The notes below the pieces were generated by a model. It saw only the letters and a list, made by a program, of their open reading frames with translations. It had not been told where the DNA came from and did no database searches. 64,000 bases of DNA from Sabethes cyaneus. Taxonomy: Eukaryota > Arthropoda > Insecta > Diptera > Culicidae. The translations under genes and the position numbers were made by a program. Shown here one piece after another: positions 54,790 to 64,000 of the stretch (position 1 is its first letter; each line of letters starts with the position of its first letter). The DNA lies in contig NC_071355.1 of assembly GCF_943734655.1 (NCBI RefSeq), positions 30,540,964 through 30,604,963 on the forward strand, in the 5' to 3' direction.

Positions 54790-56440
54790 TTAGAAATGTT
54801 ATATGAAAAATAGGAAGTAAACGCTGCACGGTAGTAACTTTGTACGATTTGTTTTCGTTAGTGACATTTTGAAGGACAGATGTCTTATGTCATGTATCAT
54901 GTTTTAATGAATAAATCAAAAATGACAAGCACTGGAAATCATATCGATCATATTTCCCATTCTCAAGCATGTTTTTCTAACCCTCTAACATTGTAAAAAC
55001 GATGCGATCAAGCTAATCAAGTCTATCTTTTCAGGAAAGTACATTCAAAAGAAGCTTAAGTTTTGATTTTCATGCAAAAATTATTATCTGAAAGAGCGCC
55101 AGCTAAGAAAAAGTTCAATTTCTCTTTTTCATATCTAATGCTCTATTCAGTTATTTTTTCTAATTCAGATATATTGCAAAATTGAAGCCAAGCAAACTAA
55201 TAGTGAAATTTTGAGATTAATTATTTTGTTGTCGATATCCCTTTTCTTCAAAAGCGAGGTATAATAATAATTTTTCTGAACTTTTGTTTTTCAAAGATGC
55301 TAACTTTTGAACGCATGGTATTAATATCAAAATATAAAAAGAATCTACTATGAACACATATTTCATATTGTCAATTCAAAACAAGTTTCGTATGTGGCTC
55401 TGAAACCCGAAAGTTAAGGCCGACCGATTATAAAACTAAATAAGGTGTTCATCAAGTAACATAAATGACGCTTACAAGTATTTACGCAGCCAAGGAAAGA
55501 AAATATAATTGTTCTACGCAATACGTTGTGAATTTCACTGGCAAATAAGGATTTTGAGGAATACGGAACGGATATTTGAAAAAATAGTCAAGTTAATTAT
55601 AGATGTTCCTGAGAAATTAAATAATGATTATTGTGGCAGTAGAAAGGCTAGGTCACGCCGCTAGGTGGATTAATTCGGGTTTTTTCTGTGCAGGCTTAAG
55701 AAATATAGGGTTGAAAGTAAATTTCCCTCATTGAATTATCTTTTGCAACCTATAGTTTTTAGTTGCTCTGCTCCTATTTCGTATTAATATTCTTTCGATT
55801 TTTGTGACATTTTTCCTCTGAAATTTTCCTTACAAATGTTCATGCGAACCATGAAGATTAAGCCGATATTCCGATCTTCAGTTATATCTCCTGCTGGTCC
55901 GAATGTCTAGAGACCTTGCGCGCGCTTTATTTTCACGGAATTGTACAATCCGTTGTGATTGTTATATCGACCAGGTAACATTCAGGGGTATATTTGAAAA
56001 ATATGTAGCCTCTGCATTGAACTAATATTTCTTCCTTTAAATTATCTATTGTCTGCGCCGAATTCCGTCTGTACCGATCACCATGCAGGATTCATTTGCA
56101 GTCCCATTGATTCCTCATTAAGAACGGAGTGGCATACCGGTTGTGATTAACATAGCCCAACAAAATTTTATTTTTTTCGGTATTATTAAATTACTATTGT
56201 GGTGCTTCAAAAGCAGGAGACGTTCTACGCATTACCCCATTGTACCTTACATGATTTCAACTGGAACAATAAAAGTAGAATATTAATAGCAACGAGTGCT
56301 AGCGCCTGCCTGCGTCTATTTAAGAATCCTTTTAGAATGTAATCAATTAAAGCACAACTTAAGCATTCCACGACTCTTTTTTTACTATTCTCACCACAAC
56401 TGGCTAATTTATGGTCAGCGTCTGTTTTGCATACGGCGAT
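54790..56440. other. AT-rich stretch, no gene recognised
   Basis: No supported coding region, RNA gene or repeat boundary. Confidence 0.35.
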
Positions 56441-56460
56441 AAACATGCAATAGCAGCTCA

Positions 56461-57012
56461 ATGTTAACACTTCGTGATAGACAAATCACCGATCAAGCTA
56501 GTAAATCAACGCTAGACGGTAGAAGGTTCTGCTATAGGAATGCTGCTATTCTTACTGCTTCGGCACTGCTCGGCGTGGCGTGGGGACCGGACCCTCTGCC
56601 AGTGATTTGCGATTCGCCGACCGCGGCGCGGTCCGATGAACATGTACCTATAGCTGTGGCAAAAAAGTGGACCACTATAAATCACAATTTATCAAACTCT
56701 CGACGCGACTCCGGCGACACGGACTATCATTCGACACTTCATCGTCATGCCGTGAGCTCACGTTGCTCATGTTTTCCACACTTGCCGACATCGCCGGATC
56801 CATCCCGTCCCGTTTCGTCCCAGCCGGGCAGTGGTGAGGATCTAGCTAGATGGAGGGTGTGCTCTGTTTACACTTTGGCCCAAGCGAACATTGTGCATTC
56901 GCGGACAAACTTTGATGCAGTAAACCTTCCCGATGTGAATTTAATAACTGCGCGAGGATTGCCAGACCCTAAGCCACACGGCCGGCGGACGGTTCGGATT
57001 TGTTATTATTAG
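56461..57012 (+). CDS. 183-codon open frame, unrecognised
   Basis: This is the longest ATG-started frame in an otherwise unassigned GC-balanced island (about 56450-57130). The translation is Ser/Pro/Arg/Asp-mixed with no domain, signal peptide or membrane segment that I recognise. In a GC-richer island such a frame can arise by chance, and no splice or promoter evidence supports it. Listed as hypothetical only. Confidence 0.15.
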   Translation: MLTLRDRQITDQASKSTLDGRRFCYRNAAILTASALLGVAWGPDPLPVICDSPTAARSDEHVPIAVAKKWTTINHNLSNSRRDSGDTDYHSTLHRHAVSSRCSCFPHLPTSPDPSRPVSSQPGSGEDLARWRVCSVYTLAQANIVHSRTNFDAVNLPDVNLITARGLPDPKPHGRRTVRICYY

Positions 57013-57019
57013 TCTCGCT

Positions 57020-58940
57020 GAGACGCTGCCGCCGCCGCGCCGGTGCGATCTAACGACGCGGCGTAAATATGTGGATCACTACATTCGTTCTCGATCGGAT
57101 GGCGTCGAATGAGTGCAGGACCAGTCCAGGACAGCACAGCACAGGAGACCGTCTGCGAGAGTCAGCCGGTTTGGATTTGAATTTCATTTCATACTCACCA
57201 CCAGTTGGGTTTTTGCAAATTAAAAGCAATATTTATGTAACGAATATGGTTCTGTTTATTGCTGGAGCATGTTAAGTGTGAAACGGATTAGTCGCTTGAC
57301 GACAGTTTGCAGTCTGGTCGAGTGGCCTTGAAGCGCGATAGTTAACGTTAAACTAAACATAACATATGCATTTCCAATTTAGTTAGTCGTGAATTCATTT
57401 CCTAATGAAACAAAATTTCTAAAATTAAAGCGAAATACCATTGCTTCTGGTAAATGCTAGATTCCACGTCATTGCAAAAGTAAATTGACATATGCTAATG
57501 CAGTAAAAATCAATACCATCAACCGACGAATGATCCCAAAAATAGCGCAGCTTAGAAGTTCCGAGCCAACAATTCCGTTCCCGCCGGCCATCAGAAGTTC
57601 AAATATTATGTTCCATTATTTGACAAGCCGTCGCGCATAGTTAGCTGTGTAGCGAATCACGCGACAGTGCTGGCTTCCGTTCCGGGATGTTCCGAAGGTA
57701 GGTAACTACGGAACGACAGCCAGCCAGCCTAGCTCTAGCCTAGGCAGAAAACTATTGCCGCTCTAAAGTGGATCAAAATTGAATAAATTAGCCATGGGGC
57801 CTCTTGCGCTTCCTCCTGGCTTTGGACGGGCCGGAATGTTTCCGTTTGCAAACGTCATCATGATGGGTCGTTTGGCAATTCCGCATCCGTTTCGTTCGGA
57901 ATGTCGGTCAGCCGGATTGCCGGTGTACGTTTTGATCACTATACTGTTGCGCTGATACTGTGAGCTGGTGGATGGCAGATGGCGAAGTTGAACCATCATA
58001 TTTATCGGTTCCGGAAATCTAACTAGTTTAGCATTGTTAATTCGTAGGAATTATTTCCGTGCAAACTTGAAGTGGATTTCAGATAGCCTCGTTCTGGTTT
58101 CGTTAAGATTATGAAAACTTGTTTCTCATTTATCCGATTGATATTGTGTGACAATAAAATAAAGTTTCAAATATCAAATAATAACGATAAATTATCATTC
58201 ATCGTGTCAACATTGGATCAAAATCGATGAATCACAATTTACTACGTCACTTGCCCCTTTTTTCACGTTTCGTTTGCATGTTTATTAAAAATTAGTCTGA
58301 GCACTGATTGGAAATGTATTAGCGAAACGAATCATAAGTTTTACGGGCTGACGTGTATCACGTACATATCGGAAAGCGGAATGTTCTAAGCAACAGACGT
58401 GATAAAATTTAACACCAGATTATACTTTGTTTATTCTGCCCATTCATCGTCATTTGCTGATGTCATGCGATACCGTCTCCAAATATCCTCGGGCTAACTA
58501 ACGGGAATGACGGATATGTATATTTACGAGATTCGATTGTAAAGCGTGGCGATAGCATGCTTTATTGTTTGCACTCGTCGCATGTTTACCGTCAAACAAA
58601 GAGAATAAAAATTAATGCTCGTAGTCGAGGCTTTTCAGTGCCTTTTTTTTACAAAATTTGATTTTTGCGTTTGCGATACATTGTCTGAGAAATATAAAGG
58701 AGTTCTATCTGGTGGAATAGGAGTTGGGGTGGTCCTAAGTTTCCTAGTAGAAACATAATTTAAAAGTTTCCTAAGAACTAGTTTTTCCGACATTTCTTTG
58801 GAGTTTGCTTGGACAATCAAAGAAATTAATTTACAGTTCCGCACACAAATGTTGACTGCACGATTCTTGGTTTATGAAATGAGAAATATTCTTTTTGAAG
58901 CATTTTTTTATGGCGGTAGTTGTTACAATTGACGTAGGGT
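57020..58940. other. Mostly unique DNA, no gene firmly recognised
   Basis: GC-balanced to about 57140 and again at 57540-58010, AT-rich elsewhere. Apart from the small frame at 57763-57999 nothing stands out. Confidence 0.3.
57763..57999 (-). CDS. 78-codon open frame, unrecognised
   Basis: ATG at 57999 (with a second in-frame ATG next), stop at 57763. The product begins MMVQLRHLPSTSSQYQR and ends GPMANLFNFDPL. It has plausible composition and sits in a GC-balanced patch, but I recognise no family. It could be a small exon or chance. Confidence 0.2.
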   Translation of the reverse strand: MMVQLRHLPSTSSQYQRNSIVIKTYTGNPADRHSERNGCGIAKRPIMMTFANGNIPARPKPGGSARGPMANLFNFDPL

Positions 58941-58942
58941 AC

Positions 58943-59275
58943 GGTAGAAGAAAGAAATGACACAAAGGTGTTGATGGTATCCAAACAAAGTGGAACAAGG
59001 TGTGAAGGGGAATCCAGTCCGCTGTGGTTCAAAGGTTTACCAATATCTGCAATCCTTAGGGCTTGAGGGGAGAAAAGGATTTGAATCCGGTCATAATTGA
59101 CTCCGATTATGGCTTGGTTTGATCCGCGGATCCCCCAGCTTGGGCGAAGAGGAACGATACTTAAGCGTAGTTTCAATGACAGTCCCTGACCTAATTTTCC
59201 ACTCTTTCCCGTTCACATCTTGTCCCGTTTTGTTTGGATACTATCAACACCTTTGTTTCATTACTTTCTTCTACC
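58943..59275 (+). mobile_element. tRNA-like element flanked by ~50-bp inverted repeats
   Basis: The left arm ('ggtagaagaaagaaatga', 'caaaggtgttgatggtatcc') and the reverse of the right arm ('ggtagaagaaagtaatga', 'caaaggtgttgatagtatcc') match almost completely. Between them lie 'gtggttcaaaggtttacc' (A-box-like) and GGATTTGAATCCGG (B-box-like), in the same order as in 6111-6350. It combines a Pol III promoter-like core with MITE-like ends. Confidence 0.65.
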
Positions 59276-59444
59276 GGCACCTTCGTCGATTGTAAAAATT
59301 ATCGTGATAGAAAATTGTGTGGACAGACTGAAAAGGGAGTGACAAAAAAAAAACAATGAGATTTTTTTAATCACGCAAAAAATAAGATTTTTACGCATTT
59401 TACTTAAAGTTTAATCGTAAAAACCGAATCTATTCTTGCTTTTC

Positions 59445-60083
59445 ATGTAGAGTAAGGAGGGGTAAAAGTGCGATGCGGGTAAAAGTACGATTCAATGATT
59501 TTTAGGTGCAGATTCCGAGTAAATTAACTACATTGACATGGATGTGTGACTACTTTGATAGCTTGAATCTAACGTAAGCTTTGGTTGCTTACGAAGCATA
59601 GTTGCTGAGTTATGTGCAAATGTGATTTTAGGGCGGTTTTGATGTAATTTTTCGTTATACGGCAAATACAATATCAGCAGGAGAATATTACTTGTTGAAA
59701 ATTTGTAGCAGCGTTTTACATCACTCACATATCTGTTTTGAAAATACGGCGAAAATAATTTACAAAATATATTTCGCTTTTCCGTAATTTAATCTAACCC
59801 CGTCAAGCGCTTAGCGGGGTAAAAGTGCGATTCACGGACGGGGCAAAAGTGCGATTCATGGACGAGGCAAAAATGTATAGCTAATTATATACAGCTTTAG
59901 GCACTATATTACAGATACTAGAAATGGAATATCTGCAGAAAACTGTGTGCACTACAGATGTTGGCCGAAGGAAAATAATGTTTTTCCGTTGATGAAACAA
60001 AAAACAAACGTTTGGAAAAGTTTCGATCTAACGGGGGCCGCAATACACCAGCGCAAAACAGGAAAGGTGCAAATTGAGAATAT
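59445..60083. repeat. GCACTTTTGCCCCGC repeat family, left part of interrupted copy
   Basis: Reverse-complement match to 47525-48140. It stops at GAATAT (60078-60083), where the 3.6-kb element is inserted, and resumes at 63664. Confidence 0.75.
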
Positions 60084-60959
60084 CAGGGTGGCCACAGAAC
60101 TTCTTGAAAAAAATTCCCGATTTTTTCCCGATATTTTCCCGATCGGATTCAAGTTTTTCCCGACAGAAACTTCCTTCATTTTTTCGTTATAAAATAAAGG
60201 TAACATATGCTGTGTATATTGCAGTTTGCAGAGCAGAGCTCAAGGATCGAAACTATCACTTTACTGTGAGTCTACGGAGTGCACTCGTCGATTCTGCCAC
60301 GAAACAGAAGTGGAGGTTCAAATAATGTAGTAGCCGAAAATCAGGTATCTTTATGGACAGCCTGGGCACGACTGGCTCTCAAGCCCACTAAATGTGCATT
60401 TAAATTAGTTTAAGAGTGCAGCACAACGAAGGGAACTTTCCCGCCAAAACAAAGTTTCATTATTCAGGGTGCCTAAACACTACGGAAACGAGAGTAATAA
60501 GCTTGACAGCCTAGCGAAACAAGGATCAGCTCAGACAGCAGTCCGTCAATGATACGCCAACCTGGGGAGGGCTGTTAAGAAGTCTTGCAAGCAGGACTAG
60601 AGAGCCAGGGTCAAATATCTAGCTGATGAATGACGACGTTACTTTTTACACCCTTCCGCTAGCGGCAAATTTTCGCAGGCTTCTGTCGTGCTCTGCAAAA
60701 TATCTCAATTCTCGGCGTTTTCCTGGCAAAGCACAGAAGACGAATCGATTTGCTCTCTCTCAGTCGAATGTTACCTTCGTCGAGTTTTGTTTTGCTTTTG
60801 CAATGCTTTGCTCTGCCGGCGAGTGAGCATCAGTTTGGTGTCATCTTTCTTTTTCTGCCGGAGCGCTACCGAATGCATGCTCTCAAGGTCACGGGACAAA
60901 TCGTTCCAGTCCATATAATTACCTAACGCATATTCTCTTTGGGACACGGAGCGAATAGC

Positions 60960-62450
60960 CTCGTGTCTTCAGCGTGAGATGATAATACTAGCTCTGCTTG
61001 TCGTTGTCCGCCTTCTGCGCAAGATGAGTGGTCGTAAGAGTAAACAGTATTTAGGCATCGTTCGAAGGGAGAGGAAACGGTTGAACAGAAAACGAAAGCA
61101 ATTTGATCGTTGTGAGAAGCAGATTACTCTGCCTCTGTATGCACAAGATGAGCAAAATGAAGCCTGGACAAACCCATCTTTGTTAGCTCAGATGATGCAT
61201 CAGCTTTTTAGCAATATGTTAGCAATAAGGAAACTGCAACTTTTCCGATGGACTGGATGCAGGGCATATTGGTCAAAGTCCCTAAGAAACTAACTGAATG
61301 CGGTAACTGGCGTGGCATCACGTTGCTTTGCATTACTCTCAAAGTACTCTGTAAGGTAATCCTCAACCGGATCCGAGAGAAAATCTAGACCCTGCCAATC
61401 GATATAATACGACTTTCCGTATTATGTTGGAGCAAGTCATCGAAATTCTGACCTGTTTTCTTCTGGTACTTGTTGATTTCGAGAAAGCATTCGACCGAAA
61501 CATGAAAACACCTGGGGCGTACTAAGGCGTAGATGAGTTCCTGATAAAGTAGTTTATCTCATTGTTTTAGTGCAAATTACTGCACGATGGCCTCCTGTCG
61601 GTCCCTATATGTGTTACTGCAGGAGTGACATAAGGCTACATATATACTGTCACCGCAACTGCTCCTCGTTGTGATGGACCAGATTTTAATTGGAACCATT
61701 GATAGTGAACCAGACCGAAGATTACCCTGGGGTCTTTTCACTTTCCGCCCAGTTAGCTTCGAGGTACGATGCTGGTTTAGCAAGCCAGTCGTCGTATGTT
61801 CGAATCTCGGCTAGGCGGTGCTTGCTAGATAGAGTCAGTAGGATTGTTACACTGGCCCGCTGCGAAATCTGTTGATAAAGAAGAATAATGTCTAAAGACG
61901 GTTTAAGCCCAAGACTTTGCTATTGCTTTGCTTTTGACTTTGGCCGACGACATTCTCTTGCTCTGCTGACGACAATATGATGTGCAGAACAACCTTGATG
62001 ACAACTCCAAGATAGTAGGTCTCATATTCAACGTCGCGTTGACCAAGTCAGTGAGATTAAACATTATTAATCCATCCAATTTCAAAGTTAGATCAGGATG
62101 GCCAGGGATTTGGGACTATGGAATTTGGGAATTGGGGCTCGACACACAAATCAGATTACCGTACCGATCCTAATACGAATTTTCAATTGAAACGTGAAAT
62201 TCGTTCGATTGCATGCTAGACGTGGTCCGTGTCGGTGGAGGCAACTGCAGGTCTTCGTTCTGCATCATTCAGGATTCGTGGTCTCACACTTGGATTTCCA
62301 ATTAGGAACCTTATCGTCAATATCGCCACATAGAAACAGAGATTCGGAAGCGTAAGTGGAGAAGGATCTGATATATTTTGAGAAGAGGGGCGAACGAAAT
62401 CGGCAGAAAGACACTCAAGAGGAGAGCAGAGGAAGCAGATCCAGAAGCTA
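60960..62450 (+). pseudogene. Non-LTR retrotransposon remnant (RT domain), interrupted by a SINE
   Basis: Reading across frames on the plus strand: GILVKVPKKLTECGNWRGIT, 'LKVLCKVILNRIREKI', 'LLISRKHSTE', 'GVRQG'-like degenerate sequence, 'LIGTIDSEPDRRLPWGL', then after the SINE 'DFDFADDI', 'IVGLIFNVALTKSVRLN', and near 62330-62440 'IRKRKWRRI' and 'RRGANEIGRKTLKR'. These are RT blocks and the C-terminal region of a LINE, with the catalytic ADD still present. Many stops and shifts; dead. It is a different lineage from the Jockey-type copy at 18650. Confidence 0.7.
61745..61930 (+). mobile_element. tRNA-derived SINE inserted in the LINE
   Basis: The tRNA-like head ('agttagcttcgaggtacg', 'tatgttcgaatctcg') matches the SINE at 49964-50202, and the tail is TTTGC-like ('tattgctttg'). 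The direct repeats CTTTTCACTTT (61734-61744) and CTTTTGACTTT (61931-61941) flank it, and the LINE reading frame resumes directly after. Confidence 0.78.
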
Positions 62451-62582
62451 CTGACGGCGTGGTCTTGCTAACTGTATTCAGATTATTATTGGAACCTCAC
62501 CTGGCGACATGTGGCAGATGGCAGAAAACCATGGCAGATAACCGTCCACCAACCAGACTTGATACCTTTGTTCTACCGAACC

Positions 62583-62670
62583 ACAAACCAACGGACATGA
62601 ACACATCAGTAATTAAGTCATCAGCAACAAGATAAAAACGGGGAATATTACAATAATTCAAAATATTGGA
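62583..62670. repeat. Inverted repeat, partner at 63207-63293
   Basis: About 85 bp including 'taagtcatcagcaacaagat' and 'aaaaacggggaatattacaa' is found in reverse at 63207-63293 with few differences, about 540 bp away. Both lie inside the 60084-63657 element. Confidence 0.75.
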
Positions 62671-62719
62671 TGCAGTGGATCAGCTTCGCAACAGAAGAAG
62701 AAAGCTCTATTTATTACTA

Positions 62720-62870
62720 ATCGTCTCCTCCCAGTTGGTCTCGTGGTACGATACTGATCAAATAAGCCAGTCGTCATATGATCGAACCTATCAATTTTGC
62801 TACACACTAACAGTTGACCACAAAGCATATCAAACACAACATTAGGAGGCCAAGTCACTGACGAACTGAC
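62720..62870 (+). mobile_element. Degenerate SINE copy
   Basis: 'ctcccagttggtctcgtggtac', 'agccagtcgtcatatgatcgaa' and 'cactaacagttgaccac' follow the SINE at 49964 but the B box is damaged. No clear tail or duplication. Confidence 0.6.
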
Positions 62871-63663
62871 ATGACACTGGCATTTCACTAATCACACATA
62901 AGATCTCACAAGCAATCGATCACTTGCTTGTAGCCAGGTGGGCACAGTTGGTGTACTTTGCACGTTTGCTTTTTGCTACCCGTTTTTTGATTTCAAACAT
63001 CTCTCGTAAAAAAATCTACAGATCAAAGCTGACTACTTTAAGGTAAAAATATAAAGCGTTTAACTTATACAAATTGTTATTCAGTAAAAATTGTTATACG
63101 TGCGGAAAGAAGTATTAAAATTTTTTAATAACCAAGAGGCCAACTGAAAGGAGACGGTTAGCAAAAAATGGAGCTCTCTTCTTCTGTTGCTGAACTGAAC
63201 CACTGCGTCCAGTATTTTTAAATATTGTAATATTCCCCGTTTTTATCTTGTTGCTGATGACTTAATTTTTGATGTGTTCATCCGTTGGCTTGTTGTTCAG
63301 CAGAACAAAGGGATCAAGTCCAGCGACGTTCCTTGAAACCAACTGGAAGGCTGTATCCTCCACACACCACTATTACGAAAAAGCTGATACAGAGAGTGCC
63401 ATACACTCACAGTTACAGACGGGTTTCAGTTCGTCTTTGCAGGTGGAGGAAATTCCTGGTACGAAGATTTCGTTTGAGGTCTAAAGATTCATGTGTTTCA
63501 GAATTGTAGGGGTGTCGACATGTCTCCCAGATTCTATCAAGGTATTCAACTTGAACATCTTTACGTAAATTAATGAATTCCCGATTTATAGCAATTTTCA
63601 CCAAATTCCCGACTTTTTCCCGCATTTCCCGCTTTTCCCGAGTCTGTGGCCACCCTGGAATAT

Positions 63664-64000
63664 ACCTTACCGAAACATAACGCAGATTGGAGATAATATG
63701 GTTTTGTTAGCTACTGTTGTGCTAATATCATGGATTCGAGCTTCGCACTTTTGCCCCGCGGTTTTCGCACTTTTGCCCCGCTAGTGGGGTTCATATTTCA
63801 TATTGCGAATTATTCATTTGGAAAGCTTGTGTGATCGAGCAAAGGAAGCTTAAAAGATAGCTGTATATGTGTGACAGTTTGCCGAGAGACAGCTGAGAGC
63901 GATCCAGAAATACCACTACACATAAATGATTCTGTAAAATGGATACTTGCTGTGGTTTTCGAAAAGTGCCTCTGGTGAAGCTACCAATATCTATCGAGCC
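63664..64000. repeat. Continuation of the interrupted GCACTTTTGCCCCGC repeat, then unassigned DNA
   Basis: 63664-63790 continues the match to 47385-47520 in reverse ('aacataacgcagattgg', 'gttagctactgttgtgct'). The remaining 200 bases to the window end are unassigned. Confidence 0.6.

Larger units (their letters stand above)
60084..63657. mobile_element. 3.6-kb TIR element, CAGGGTGGCCACAGA ends
   Basis: The left end CAGGGTGGCCACAGA and the right end (reversed) CAGGGTGGCCACAGACTCGG are 15-bp perfect inverted repeats. Both sides then carry CCCGA/TCGGG-type subterminal repeats. A 6-bp direct repeat GAATAT flanks it (60078-60083 and 63658-63663), and the uninterrupted repeat at 47385-48140 has a single GAATAT at that place. 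No transposase is recognised; the interior is mainly a LINE with a SINE in it. The class is uncertain because 6 bp is unusual for the common cut-and-paste families. Confidence 0.75.

Overview
This window is eukaryotic nuclear DNA, almost certainly from a mosquito and more likely a culicine (Aedes/Culex type) than an anopheline. The one confidently recognised host coding exon is insect-like. It sits in AT-rich DNA packed with nested transposons, tRNA-derived SINEs with TTTGC tails, Jockey-type non-LTR remnants, mariner remnants, Helitron-like elements and many small terminal-inverted-repeat elements. There is no bacterial gene organisation, and most long open frames are artefacts of low-complexity sequence.

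The host gene is on the minus strand. Positions 12875 to 11920 encode the first 318 residues plus two bases of an extracellular heparan-sulfate 6-O-endosulfatase (Sulf1 family). The exon has a hydrophobic N-terminus, the metal-binding DD pair, the formylglycine motif C-x-P-x-R and a consensus splice donor. No later Sulf1 exon is recognisable below 11920, so positions 1-11919 look like the start of a long intron. The region just above the start codon (about 12876-13600) is balanced in base composition and probably holds the 5' leader and promoter-proximal DNA.

Layout. 1-11.9 kb (intron): a pair of inverted-repeat arms with degenerate AATTTCAAGTCC arrays encloses a balanced-composition island (2780-4100); then a polypyrimidine block, a tRNA-like element, hairpin MITEs and Helitron-like copies, one carrying a nested hAT MITE. 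11.9-13.6 kb: Sulf1 exon and leader. 13.6-26.9 kb: mostly unrecognised AT-rich DNA with a TA-flanked MITE, a mariner gene split by a Jockey-type LINE, another RT fragment, a Helitron and a SINE. 26.88-34.65 kb: a four-level nest of mobile elements, MITE > Helitron > long-inverted-arm element > (Helitron plus retroelement). Two levels have exact or near-exact empty-site support elsewhere in the window. 34.7-39.4 kb: two related polypurine blocks, a hammerhead-ribozyme-like motif, AATTTCAAG arrays and a 305-bp tandem duplication. 39.4-51.4 kb: a deleted Tc1/mariner-like element with intact terminal inverted repeats, 14-bp and 13-bp minisatellites, a retroelement insertion with a 24-bp target duplication, and a SINE inside a MITE. 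51.4-54.35 kb: a second hammerhead-like motif beside a 2.9-kb palindromic TA-flanked element whose arms are tandem arrays of ~145-bp monomers. 54.35-59.3 kb: sparse unique DNA with balanced-GC islands and two weak ORFs. 59.4-63.8 kb: a repeat interrupted by a 3.6-kb TIR element containing a LINE, itself interrupted by a SINE.

The genes do not form an operon or pathway. The biological content is one developmental-signalling enzyme exon embedded in layered transposable-element history. All family assignments are by eye; no database search was possible.
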